From Saprospiraceae bacterium (lineage in GTDB: Bacteria > Bacteroidota > Bacteroidia > Chitinophagales > Saprospiraceae), in assembly GCA_020628855.1 (NCBI GenBank), contig JAHDEL010000003.1:77328-141327 (forward strand): 64,000 nucleotides of DNA, in the 5' to 3' direction. How positions within the stretch are numbered: the stretch's first letter is position 1; the number at the start of each line of letters is the position of its first letter. The position numbers were made by a program, and so were the translations under genes. Under the pieces are notes generated by a model. It worked only from the letters and a program-made list of their open reading frames with translations, searched no databases and had not been told where the DNA came from. Of this stretch, positions 14,701 through 23,268 are shown in pieces.

Positions 14701-16464
14701 TTGCGATTACTTCATCAACATATTACTTTCTTTGCCTTCCTACTTTTTATGAGTCTTTGGCAAAGTTCAAATCTTTGGGGACAATCATCTAAAGAGAACT
14801 TATATGATAGTCTTTTAGATCGATTAGAAAATGCTAGAGAGTCTAAAAATTATAAAGATCTAGCAGAAACTTATTATGCCTTGGCTTCTTATGAAAGTAA
14901 GTTCAGTCGCTCAAAGAGAAATGTCATTGAGTTTTATAATAGATCACTTGAGTACTATAAAGTCATCAATGACCATACTTCGCAAGCTCAAATAAAGTCA
15001 GCGATTGCAGAAGAGTATTTTAGAAATAATATGCTTGAAGATGCAAAAGAACTCTATAATGATTTACTTGATGATAGTCTCTATACAGAGGTAGTACACT
15101 TGCATAAACAACTGGGAATCATTGCAATTCAAGAAAATAATAACTCGGAGTATCAAAATCAGCTAGATGCAATTCTTGCGATGGACGCAAAAGATTCTTC
15201 TGCAATTGCACAGCTAACTTTATTGAAGCTCCATCATGCAATTTCTTATTCAGATACATTGACGGCAACCATTATCACTGAAGAATGTACATCTTGCCCT
15301 ACAATTTTTGACACGAAAGACTCTATTGATTATTTGCTGCTGTTAGCCCAACTTCAAATTATCAAAGGTGATATAGACAATGCGGATTACACACTCAAAA
15401 AACTGGAAAGAACCCTAGGGGAATTACCATTAAATTATGACAACTTACGCGTCCTGGCTTTAAGACAAACGTGCTATGAATCTAGGTTTCAATTTGACTC
15501 TTCATATTATTATGCCCAGAAAGTCATGCATCTCAAAGACAGTATGACGAATATAGCTAGGATAGAGTCTATTGCAAATCTTGCTGAAAAGTATAAAGCA
15601 AAGGATAAAAGTACTGCAATAAGAATCCTGGAGCTGGAAAAAAAATATGACAAACAAACAAATGATCAGCAACGTAGAGCCTTATATGTACTTGGGTTAT
15701 TAGCCAGTGTTCTTCTACTTTCCATCTATTTTACCGTCAGATTCTATACACAAAGACTAGAAGCCAATGAGATCATCTCAGTGCAAAACAGCGCTCTATC
15801 TAAGCAAAAAATACAAACACTCCAAGATGAATTAAACCTCAAAAGCATGCACTCCATGATTGAAGGTCAAGAGAGTGAAAGAGAAAGAATTTCTAAAGAT
15901 CTTCATGATAGCCTTGGTGGTCTTCTTTCCACTATCAAACTTCAACTTGAACATATACCTATAGATGAAGAAAATACTCCGGCAATCAAAAAGCAAAACC
16001 AAGTACAAACACTTTTAGATTATGCTGTGAGAGAAGTCAGGAATATCTCAAGTAATTTACAGCCTACGTCATTGAAAAACCTTGGTTTAGTTGCAGCTCT
16101 AAAAGATTTATTCAATCGAGCTGAAGGTGCAGCTTACCCAGATATCGAATTCCAGCATTATGATGTCCCTCAACTGAAAAACATGGTAGCTCTTTCTCTG
16201 TACAGAATTGTACAAGAATTACTAAATAATACAATTAAGCACGCACAGGCTGAAGAAATATTTATTCAATTAAGAAAAGAAGAAAATCAGCTGGTGCTTC
16301 AATATGAAGATGATGGTATCGGCTTTGATCTAGAATCTCTTAAAAAAAGTGGGATGGGTCTAGAAAACATTACAAGTAGAGTGAATTACTTGAATGGCGA
16401 GCTCAGTATTGATGCACGGGTGAATGAAGGTGTCTCCTATGTCATCCACATTGATATACAGTAA
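14701..16464 (+). CDS. TPR-containing sensor histidine kinase (HisKA_3 type)
   Basis: A 587-residue two-component sensor. The start is TTG, chosen because it gives a complete signal peptide (ITFFAFLLFMSLWQSSNLWG). A periplasmic region of about 300 residues consists of TPR-like helical pairs. One membrane helix follows (about 329-349, YVLGLLASVLLLSIYFTV), then a short coiled coil. The HisKA_3 box has phospho-accepting His402 (ERISKDLHDSLGGLL), and the HATPase domain has N-box ELLNNTIKHAQAEEI and G-box motifs DDGIGFDL and GMGLENI. It senses an unknown periplasmic cue and should phosphorylate the divergent NarL-type regulator. TAA and ATG overlap by one base with the next gene, indicating translational coupling. 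Confidence 0.92.
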   Translation: MRLLHQHITFFAFLLFMSLWQSSNLWGQSSKENLYDSLLDRLENARESKNYKDLAETYYALASYESKFSRSKRNVIEFYNRSLEYYKVINDHTSQAQIKSAIAEEYFRNNMLEDAKELYNDLLDDSLYTEVVHLHKQLGIIAIQENNNSEYQNQLDAILAMDAKDSSAIAQLTLLKLHHAISYSDTLTATIITEECTSCPTIFDTKDSIDYLLLLAQLQIIKGDIDNADYTLKKLERTLGELPLNYDNLRVLALRQTCYESRFQFDSSYYYAQKVMHLKDSMTNIARIESIANLAEKYKAKDKSTAIRILELEKKYDKQTNDQQRRALYVLGLLASVLLLSIYFTVRFYTQRLEANEIISVQNSALSKQKIQTLQDELNLKSMHSMIEGQESERERISKDLHDSLGGLLSTIKLQLEHIPIDEENTPAIKKQNQVQTLLDYAVREVRNISSNLQPTSLKNLGLVAALKDLFNRAEGAAYPDIEFQHYDVPQLKNMVALSLYRIVQELLNNTIKHAQAEEIFIQLRKEENQLVLQYEDDGIGFDLESLKKSGMGLENITSRVNYLNGELSIDARVNEGVSYVIHIDIQ

Positions 16465-17360
16465 TGAAAGATTCTGAATTACTCCTCTCACAGCTGAATA
16501 TACCGAGTCCACTACTCAAGCTGGACTCTAATTTTTTGAACTCATATCAAATAGAAGCATGGATTAAAAGGGATGACCTTATTCATCCAATTATATCAGG
16601 AAATAAATATAGAAAGCTAAAAGGCTATCTGGAAGCATATTATAAAGGTCGATACAATGGAATCATCACCTTTGGTGGTGCGTATAGTAATCATCTCTAT
16701 GCAACATCAGGTCTATGTGCATTACTCAATATTCCATTCTCAGCTATTGTTCGTGGTTTAGAGGCAGATCTAAGTAACTCTACCCTTTCTCTCTTAAAAC
16801 AGAATAAGCATACAGTACATAGAGTAAGTAGAGCAGAATACAGAGAAAAAACGAATGGGGAAACATATCGCAAGTTGATGTCCCAAAATCAGCTGCTTAG
16901 TATCAACGAAGGAGGCAATGGTTACGAAGCTCAAATAGGAATAGATGGCTTATATGACGAAATAGATAGCGCACTCAAGGATTTCGACATGCTCTGTGTG
17001 GCCTCTGGTACCGGAACTACTGCTTTAGGAATTCTTCATCATCTCGATAAACGCAAGAATTGCAAACTCAATGTTTCACTTTGTGTGAGAGACAATTCTG
17101 TGAAAGAAAGACTGTTAAGTCACCCAAATAGCTCACAATTGATAATCACACCAGAGCTATGGGGTGGATTTGCTAAAAAGAAAACACCATTAGAGCAATT
17201 TATCTTGGAATGGACTGATAATCACAGTATAGCTATCGAACATGTCTATACCGGCAAGATGCTCTACAATATTTGGGAAGCCATCAAAAAGAAAGAAATT
17301 CCTTCGCACAGTAAAATTGTGATAATTCACACAGGTGGTTTGAGACCAGAAAGCCATTGA
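16464..17360 (+). CDS. PLP-dependent deaminase / D-cysteine desulfhydrase family
   Basis: The 298-residue product belongs to the fold-type II PLP family that includes 1-aminocyclopropane-1-carboxylate deaminase and D-cysteine desulfhydrase, which release ammonia plus a keto acid, or H2S and pyruvate. The Schiff-base lysine lies in ISGNKYRKLKGYL. The phosphate- and substrate-binding stretches are ITFGGAYSNHLYATSGLC, SINEGGNGYEAQIG and CVASGTGTTALGIL. The sequence alone does not separate the two activities; D-cysteine desulfhydrase is the commoner bacterial one. It overlaps the sensor kinase stop (TAATG). Its 3' end overlaps the convergent purN by 34 bp. Confidence 0.88.
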   Translation: MKDSELLLSQLNIPSPLLKLDSNFLNSYQIEAWIKRDDLIHPIISGNKYRKLKGYLEAYYKGRYNGIITFGGAYSNHLYATSGLCALLNIPFSAIVRGLEADLSNSTLSLLKQNKHTVHRVSRAEYREKTNGETYRKLMSQNQLLSINEGGNGYEAQIGIDGLYDEIDSALKDFDMLCVASGTGTTALGILHHLDKRKNCKLNVSLCVRDNSVKERLLSHPNSSQLIITPELWGGFAKKKTPLEQFILEWTDNHSIAIEHVYTGKMLYNIWEAIKKKEIPSHSKIVIIHTGGLRPESH

Positions 17361-17911
17361 CTAATAACTCTAGGGTAATGAAAATGCTCTAATTTCAACA
17401 CCTTTGATCCTATTGACTCAGAGTCATCGCTTGAACTTATTGCTAGGGTCGCTTGATGCAGAATTTTTCCTTTATCGTATTCAGCATTTACTACATGGAT
17501 CGTTATACCAGTCTGAGTTTCTTGGGCATCTTTTACTGCTTGATGAACATGCTTGCCATACATTCCCTTTCCACCAAATTTGGGTAGTAGAGAAGGATGG
17601 ATGTTCAAAATATGATGAGGGAACACCATCAGTAAACGTTGACTAATTTTCCTTAAAAAACCAGCAAGGATAATTGCATCCACACGATTTGCTTTATGCA
17701 ACGACAAAAGAAAATCATCAATTTCTTTAGGAGGCACATGGTCTGCATTTATACCAAACTTGGCGGCTCTAGCCAACACACCAGCATTCTTTTTATTCGT
17801 AATCACATGACCAATTATGACATCTTCAGATTGTTGAAAGTATTGCATAATTGCTTCTGCATTACTACCACTACCTGATGCAAGAATAATCAGTCTCTTT
17901 GGATCTCTCAA
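17327..17911 (-). CDS. purN: Phosphoribosylglycinamide formyltransferase
   Basis: PurN transfers a formyl group from 10-formyltetrahydrofolate to GAR, the third step of purine synthesis. The 194-residue product has the family features: LIILASGSGSNAEAIMQYF (phosphate-binding loop), IILAGFLRKISQRL, the catalytic region LNIHPSLLPKFGGKGMYG (Asn and His), and TGITIHVVNAEYDKGKILHQ with the catalytic Asp. The start codon is TTG, overlapping the TGA of the preceding porD gene (TTGA), so translation is probably coupled. The C-terminus overlaps the convergent deaminase gene by 34 bp. It occupies the position that recN often holds next to porD in Bacteroidota (inference from known gene order). Confidence 0.95.
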   Translation of the reverse strand: MRDPKRLIILASGSGSNAEAIMQYFQQSEDVIIGHVITNKKNAGVLARAAKFGINADHVPPKEIDDFLLSLHKANRVDAIILAGFLRKISQRLLMVFPHHILNIHPSLLPKFGGKGMYGKHVHQAVKDAQETQTGITIHVVNAEYDKGKILHQATLAISSSDDSESIGSKVLKLEHFHYPRVISQWLSGLKPPV

Positions 17912-18813
17912 AACTTTTCAAGAACTTGATAATCCTCTGCGCGATAAGGATCAAGCTTCACCATGATCTTGTAGGCTTTTGATCTTTGACCTGAAGCAGA
18001 CGCTCTTAATACTTCTACAAGTTCCTCTTTCTTTGAGTCAGTGAACATCTGAATAATCTGGCTATTCGGGTAGATTTCATTGACTTGCTCAAGATTAGTA
18101 AGAGCATTAATCATGACGACAGTGCCTTTGTCTGGATCATTATGCATGATATCCAATCCTTTTCTATGGTATTCGTACATTGATTGTCTGACATCACGTG
18201 CCTTAGGATTGAAGATGTCTCCAATGATGTGATATCGACTTCGATTCGGCCCTTCAATGCTCCACTTATTATCAGAGCTTTTTATACTGGTTGGAATATT
18301 ATCAACTATATTCTTAGCTATTCGAAAGTAATCTTCTCCTCCAAACGGAGAGAAAGTGTCATAATCATAACCCAAGATAATATATGCGTAATAAGTTAAT
18401 AAGCTAGATAGCACATCTGTAAATGCGTCTTCATTATTCTGAATTGGTTGTAATTCGGTATATGAAAAAGTGAAGTCTTTATCATTTACGTTAAGCACTT
18501 GACTTGTATAATCACTTGCATAGACTGGTCTCAAAGACTGAAATAAAAAATCTGTGTTGAACGTAGTTGCATTAACATCTTGCTTGATGAAGATTGTCAA
18601 ATTGAATTCAATTTTCTCAAAATCTTCATATCGTTTACCTGTAAAGGAGGTATTGTTATAAAATTCTTCTATTTGTGATTTCAGTGTCTGAAAAACTTTT
18701 GGGTCTGCTGTCTGAAGAGCAGGGTGATTGATGGACACAGACACTTTGAACTCTTGTGCTGCAAGATTAGCACCCATTATCAACACTAAACAAAAGACTA
18801 AAATATTCTTCAT
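17908..18813 (-). CDS. porD: T9SS-associated protein PorD (DUF4835 family)
   Basis: A 301-residue exported protein with a signal peptide (LVFCLVLIMGANLAAQ). The mature chain follows the DUF4835 pattern: EFKVSVSINHPALQTADPKV, FEKIEFNLTIFIKQ, LQSLRPVYASDY-like segment, SYTELQPIQNNEDAF, a segment with YYAYIILGYDYDTFSPFGG, and a helical C-terminus with LTNLEQVNEIYPNSQII. DUF4835 proteins are annotated as PorD, needed for type IX secretion in Porphyromonas; the exact mechanism is unknown. Gene order bamD-rpoZ-coaBC-porD is widespread in Bacteroidota and supports the call. It likely belongs to that operon, and purN overlaps its stop. Confidence 0.88.
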   Translation of the reverse strand: MKNILVFCLVLIMGANLAAQEFKVSVSINHPALQTADPKVFQTLKSQIEEFYNNTSFTGKRYEDFEKIEFNLTIFIKQDVNATTFNTDFLFQSLRPVYASDYTSQVLNVNDKDFTFSYTELQPIQNNEDAFTDVLSSLLTYYAYIILGYDYDTFSPFGGEDYFRIAKNIVDNIPTSIKSSDNKWSIEGPNRSRYHIIGDIFNPKARDVRQSMYEYHRKGLDIMHNDPDKGTVVMINALTNLEQVNEIYPNSQIIQMFTDSKKEELVEVLRASASGQRSKAYKIMVKLDPYRAEDYQVLEKF

Positions 18814-18842
18814 TGCAATAAAACGTAATACCTACCGATCTC

Positions 18843-20048
18843 TTATGTCTTGAAATAATTATTTTCAATATAATCGAGGATATCAATAGCTACCTCTTCT
18901 TTTGGCTTAAGTCCATATTCTGTTTTTGAGCCATCATTCTTCAGGATAGATACTTTATTCGTGCTCTTTCCGAATCCTGCTCCTTTATTTGCAAGAGTAT
19001 TCAGCACTATGCAATCAAAGTTTTTCTTTTCTATTTTCTTGAATGCATTTTGTTCAGCATTTTGAGTCTCTAAAGCAAATCCAACAAGGACTTGTCCTTT
19101 TTTCTTTACTTTTCCTAAGCTGGCAGCTATATCTGTGGTTCTTTCTAACTGCAAGGACATATCACTGCCTGACTTCTTTATCTTTTGATTGCTTGTTTTC
19201 GCAGGACGATAATCAGCTACTGCAGCAGACAAGATACTAAGATCAATAGTGTCAAACTGCTTCTGACAGCTTTCGTACATTTCTTGTGCACTTACTACAT
19301 TGACAACTTCGATGGAGTCATCTTTAGGACGTAGATCTGTAGGTCCGAGTACTAGAATAACTGCTGCTCCTCTGTTAGCAGCTTCTTCAGCAAGACAAAT
19401 ACCCATCTTACCTGTACTATGGTTACTCAGAAACCTAACTGGGTCAAGAGATTCTTTGGTAGGACCTGCAGTGATCAAAACACGCTTCCCGACTAGTGAG
19501 CTATGACGTTGAAATTTTTCTACTAGAAAACTAACGATATCTTCCGGTTCTGCCATTCTTCCTTCTCCAATTAACCCACTCGCAAGGTAACCGCTTCCAA
19601 TAGGAATTTCTTCGATATCATCTTCACTCAATTGCTTTCGATTGCGCAAAGTTGAAGGATGTTTCCACATGTCTCTGTCCATTGCCGGAGCATAATACAC
19701 AGGACACTTGGCAGACAAATAAACAGCCAAAACAATATTATTGGCAAAACCACCAACCATGCCTGCAATGGTATTAGCTGTACAAGGAGCTATAATCATT
19801 GCATCAGCCCATAGGCCTAACTCAACGTGATTATTCCAAGCATCATTAGATACAACATCAGTATAAACTTCAGATTTTGATAAAGATGCAAATGTGAGTG
19901 GGGCTACAAATTTAGCTGCTGAAGGTGTCATTATCACCTTGACTTCTGCGCCTGCTTTCTGCAATAGCCTTAATAGGATTACTGATTTGTAAGCGGCTAT
20001 ACTCCCAGTTACCGCTAATAAGATTTTTTTACTCTGAAGAGAAGACAA
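18843..20048 (-). CDS. coaBC: Bifunctional phosphopantothenoylcysteine synthetase/decarboxylase
   Basis: CoaBC makes 4'-phosphopantetheine for coenzyme A: CoaB joins CTP-activated phosphopantothenate to cysteine, and CoaC (FMN) decarboxylates it. The 401-residue product has both. The CoaC part (about 1-175) has ILLAVTGSIAAYKSV, catalytic His in NNHVELGLWAD, substrate loop APCTANTIAG and APAMDRDMW. The CoaB part (about 185-401) has VLITAGPTKESLDPVRFLSN, ILSAAVADYRPA and the lysine loop NQKIKKSG. The start is TTG because an in-frame TAG lies two codons upstream and no ATG fits. It sits between rpoZ (24 bp) and porD (29 bp) and is probably cotranscribed. Confidence 0.96.
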   Translation of the reverse strand: MSSLQSKKILLAVTGSIAAYKSVILLRLLQKAGAEVKVIMTPSAAKFVAPLTFASLSKSEVYTDVVSNDAWNNHVELGLWADAMIIAPCTANTIAGMVGGFANNIVLAVYLSAKCPVYYAPAMDRDMWKHPSTLRNRKQLSEDDIEEIPIGSGYLASGLIGEGRMAEPEDIVSFLVEKFQRHSSLVGKRVLITAGPTKESLDPVRFLSNHSTGKMGICLAEEAANRGAAVILVLGPTDLRPKDDSIEVVNVVSAQEMYESCQKQFDTIDLSILSAAVADYRPAKTSNQKIKKSGSDMSLQLERTTDIAASLGKVKKKGQVLVGFALETQNAEQNAFKKIEKKNFDCIVLNTLANKGAGFGKSTNKVSILKNDGSKTEYGLKPKEEVAIDILDYIENNYFKT

Positions 20049-20072
20049 GAGCCGCTAGGGTTTCTTGAGGGC

Positions 20073-20429
20073 TTACTCCTCATCCATTTTATTGCCATTT
20101 CTATCTCTATACTCAAAATCAAGCATACCATTGAGATACTCATGTGTAGCAATAACCGTAGGGTTTGGAAGTCTTTCGTAAAATTTGGAGATTTCAATTT
20201 GCTCCTTATTCTCTATGATTTCCTCAATTCTGTCGGGAGTCACAGCAAACTCTTCTAGTTTATTATTCAATTCGATTTTTAAATCATTTGATAATAGACT
20301 AGCTCTTTTGGCAATTACATTTAGAGCTTCATAGATATTAGTCGCTTCATGTTCTGTAGTAAAACTAGCAATATCTTGTGCTTTAAGATTAGGGTCTATG
20401 TGCTGTAATTTAGTTCTCAAGTCCGACAT
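20073..20429 (-). CDS. rpoZ: RNA polymerase omega subunit-like protein
   Basis: The 118-residue product fits the Bacteroidota version of omega (Rpb6-like), which wraps the beta' C-terminus and helps assembly. The core segment is TNIYEALNVIAKRASLLSND with IKIELNNKLEEFA-like helix, matching the family pattern of N-terminal Asn-Ile/Val-Tyr-Glu and Ile-x-x-Arg/Lys-Ala. A C-terminal extension ends in LDFEYRDRNGNKMDEE. Position between bamD and coaBC is the usual one in this phylum and supports the assignment. Its start overlaps the bamD end by 20 bp. No signal peptide. Confidence 0.82.
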   Translation of the reverse strand: MSDLRTKLQHIDPNLKAQDIASFTTEHEATNIYEALNVIAKRASLLSNDLKIELNNKLEEFAVTPDRIEEIIENKEQIEISKFYERLPNPTVIATHEYLNGMLDFEYRDRNGNKMDEE

Positions 20430-21228
20430 TCTGGATTTCTTTTAGAGATGAAATACAATTTGATTTTATTTTCTCAACCTCGCTCAAATACTTAGAGCTA
20501 GGATACTTTTCTATAAACTTACTTGCTTTCGATAAAGTTTCATTAAATCGAGCTTCCTTTTTGATAAATACACTGTTATCCGCTAATACATGACTACTAT
20601 CCAGAATAATCCACTTTATCTCTTCTCCTCTTTTCGTTTCTGGAAAGTCTTTTATCATTGTTTCTAAGGAATTAATAGCAGCCTTATAATTCTTAATATC
20701 ATAATACAGCCTACCTTGTTCAAAGGCCTTCTTCTCAAGCTTTGCACGCATTTCGTCGATGAGTGTAGTCGCAACAGACGAGCGCTCACTATCTGGATAT
20801 AAGTTGATGAATTTTTGAAATGCGGTAATCGCAGTCTCGGTATAAGTCTGATCCAATCTATGATTCGGTGACAACTGGTACTGCGAATATGCAGCCATAT
20901 ACTGCGCTTCTTCCTTATAGGGACTAGTAAAGAAAGTATTGGCGTAATTTTCGAAATAATGCTGGGATAACAGAAACTGATCTTGATGATAATTACAATA
21001 AGCATATTTGTAAAACAAAACCTCTGCTTCCTTTTTCCCCCTATAAAAAGGTATTACTATGTCATACAGATTTTGAGCTTTGTAATAGTCTTTTTGGTCG
21101 TAATATGCATTAGCCTTTTCTAGGATAAGATTTGGGTCATTACTAGTTCTGACTCGTTCATATTCTGTCTTGCACGAGGTCAAGGCCGTTGCCAATACAA
21201 AGCTATATATGAGTAATCTGAAATTCAT
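20410..21228 (-). CDS. bamD: Outer membrane protein assembly factor BamD
   Basis: BamD is the essential lipoprotein of the BAM complex, which inserts beta-barrel proteins into the outer membrane. The product (about 272 residues from the ATG at 21228) has a lipoprotein signal (LLIYSFVLATALTSC) followed by TPR-like pairs: LEKANAYYDQKDYYKAQNLY, YANTFFTSPYKEEAQYMAAY, FQKFINLYPDSERSSVATT and LETMIKDFPETKRGEEIKW. An upstream in-frame ATG (21261) would add 11 residues before the signal and is less likely. Context (rpoZ overlap, coaBC, porD) is characteristic. Outer-membrane, periplasm-facing. Confidence 0.93.
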   Translation of the reverse strand: MNFRLLIYSFVLATALTSCKTEYERVRTSNDPNLILEKANAYYDQKDYYKAQNLYDIVIPFYRGKKEAEVLFYKYAYCNYHQDQFLLSQHYFENYANTFFTSPYKEEAQYMAAYSQYQLSPNHRLDQTYTETAITAFQKFINLYPDSERSSVATTLIDEMRAKLEKKAFEQGRLYYDIKNYKAAINSLETMIKDFPETKRGEEIKWIILDSSHVLADNSVFIKKEARFNETLSKASKFIEKYPSSKYLSEVEKIKSNCISSLKEIQNVGLEN

Positions 21229-21334
21229 TTCGGAGCGCGAAGATACAGTTTTATCGTCCATAATTCAACTTTGTCAACACTTCAATAATTAACATACATT
21301 AGGATTACGAAAAACTCTTGGGAATCTTTGCAAG

Positions 21335-23230
21335 CTATCGATTAATGATAGTAAACTCTGTCCTTCTATTCTGCCTTCTGCCCATTGCTGTATCATTTGT
21401 TGCAATAGGTTCACTCTCTCCTTTTCCTTCATAGGAAACTCTAGCACTATCGGCTCCTAAAGCTACTAATCTATTCTTTACAGACCTTGCTCTTTGTTGT
21501 GATAAAAGTAGGTTGTCGTCTTCGCTACCCACATTATCAGTATGACCAATTATGTTCAAGCTAGAATTGGGATTGTCTTTTAGTATTTCTAATAGTTTCT
21601 TCATTTCATAATCCGACTCAGGCAACAGGTTATAACTACCTGACTCAAAGAAGATATTATTTAATACTATTGGTGCCGATGCAACTGGCTCCTGCTGTTC
21701 ATCCTTACCAGGAATGCGTTGCATTCTCACGATATATTGAAATGGTGCTGTAATACTTGCTTCTTTAATTAAGTCGATATGTTCAGAATGCAACAAGTAA
21801 CCTGGGGCTGTAACACTTATTGCATATGTTGAACCTGGATACAAGACTTGTACTGCTGTTCCGTCAGATCGGGTCTCCAAAGTATAATTTACATCTGCGT
21901 CAAAATATTGAATGTCAATACTTGCTTTCAATGGTTGATCTGTTACCATATCTAAAACAGTCACTTCGAGATATGTTACTGGATTGGGACGAAATTCGTT
22001 CGGCAGGTCAAAAACAAAAATGTCTAAATTACCAGACTCCCGATCACTCGCAAAATAGGCCTTCTCTCCAAAAACATCAACGAAGAGAGCTCCTTCACTC
22101 AATTCTGTATTGATGGGATAACCTAAATTTTTAGCTCGTGTCCAAGTATTTCCATCTTTCTTGGACAAATAAATATCGAAATCACCCATTCCTGGCCAAT
22201 AATCTGATCTAAAGTATAGTGAACTATTGTCTGGGTGAATGAATGGTGAAGCTTCGTTTCCTTTGGTGTTGATCATTGTATCGAGTAGCTCAGCTTTACT
22301 CCATTTCCCTTGAGTGTTTCTCTTACTCATATAAATGTCTTTACCACCAACTCCACCCTTACGATCGGAGGTAAAAAACAACTCACTACCGTCGGCACTT
22401 AGTGTTGGTTGGGCATCCCAGGCAGATGAATTGATATTCGAACCCATATTCTTCACATCAGACCATTCTCCATTCTGCTTTTCTGATATATACAAATCAA
22501 ATCTCCCTTTGCCATCACGACGACTATCGAGAGACAATATCAAAGTATTACCATCAACACTAAGACAATGTGCTCCTTCATTAGATGGTGTATTCAGATT
22601 ACTAACTGGTGAGGAGAGTTGATATTGACCTAAAGAATCTTTACTGCTAAGGAAAATATCTTCTTGACCTCCAATTCTTCGAGTGAAGATCATTGTTCCA
22701 TCAAATGCTATACTCGGCAGATATTCGTGATGTTCCGAATTAATTTTCTCATCAAGTTTTATTGGATTGAATTCGACAGGGTTGTTTATGGCATTCCTAT
22801 AAAAATCAAAATGCTCTTTCTCTTTGAGGATCTTATCAAGTTGTTTCTTATTCTCTTGTGATAATTCTATGACTTTACTCAATGCAGATTCTGCCAAATC
22901 AAATTGACCGAGTGCTTTGTGTGATTGATACAAAGTATATTGAACCTTTGGATTACCTGGTGAGAGTCTTGCCAATTGCATGAGATTTGGTAATGCTTTA
23001 TCGTAAGCTTTATCGTCGAGATGCAACTTTGAAAGTGCTAAATACAAACCCTGAGCATCTGGAAATTTAACGATGGCTGACTCCAAAGACTGTATTGCCT
23101 TTGCTTTTCTATTCTTTTTGACAAGCTCTGAAACCTTCTTGAGTGTCTTAGTTACCTTCGGATTAGTTTGGGCGCTTAATGGACTTAAGCTGAAAAGGAA
23201 AAACAGAAATATTAAATGTCGAATTATCAT
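21335..23230 (-). CDS. PorE-like OmpA-family protein (TPR, PD40, CRD, OmpA)
   Basis: A 631-residue exported protein with the four-part layout described for PorE of the type IX secretion system. It has a signal peptide (FLFFLFSLSPLSAQ) and TPR repeats (about 25-130). A PD40 beta-propeller spans about 155-410, with repeated strands such as LSADGSELFFTSDRKGG and FGEKAYFASDRESGNLDIF. A carboxypeptidase regulatory-like fold follows (about 420-500; LEVTVLDMVTDQPLKASI). The OmpA peptidoglycan-binding domain (about 515-631) has LNIIGHTDNVGSEDDN and LSQQRARSVKNRL. PorE binds peptidoglycan and links the PorK/N-type ring complex. Unlike some PorE lipoproteins, no lipobox is seen. Other OmpA proteins share this architecture, so the exact paralogue is uncertain. 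PorD nearby adds support. Confidence 0.82.
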   Translation of the reverse strand: MIIRHLIFLFFLFSLSPLSAQTNPKVTKTLKKVSELVKKNRKAKAIQSLESAIVKFPDAQGLYLALSKLHLDDKAYDKALPNLMQLARLSPGNPKVQYTLYQSHKALGQFDLAESALSKVIELSQENKKQLDKILKEKEHFDFYRNAINNPVEFNPIKLDEKINSEHHEYLPSIAFDGTMIFTRRIGGQEDIFLSSKDSLGQYQLSSPVSNLNTPSNEGAHCLSVDGNTLILSLDSRRDGKGRFDLYISEKQNGEWSDVKNMGSNINSSAWDAQPTLSADGSELFFTSDRKGGVGGKDIYMSKRNTQGKWSKAELLDTMINTKGNEASPFIHPDNSSLYFRSDYWPGMGDFDIYLSKKDGNTWTRAKNLGYPINTELSEGALFVDVFGEKAYFASDRESGNLDIFVFDLPNEFRPNPVTYLEVTVLDMVTDQPLKASIDIQYFDADVNYTLETRSDGTAVQVLYPGSTYAISVTAPGYLLHSEHIDLIKEASITAPFQYIVRMQRIPGKDEQQEPVASAPIVLNNIFFESGSYNLLPESDYEMKKLLEILKDNPNSSLNIIGHTDNVGSEDDNLLLSQQRARSVKNRLVALGADSARVSYEGKGESEPIATNDTAMGRRQNRRTEFTIINR

Positions 23231-23268
23231 AATCAGGTCTTAGCTGACTACACAACGAAAGAAAGTCT

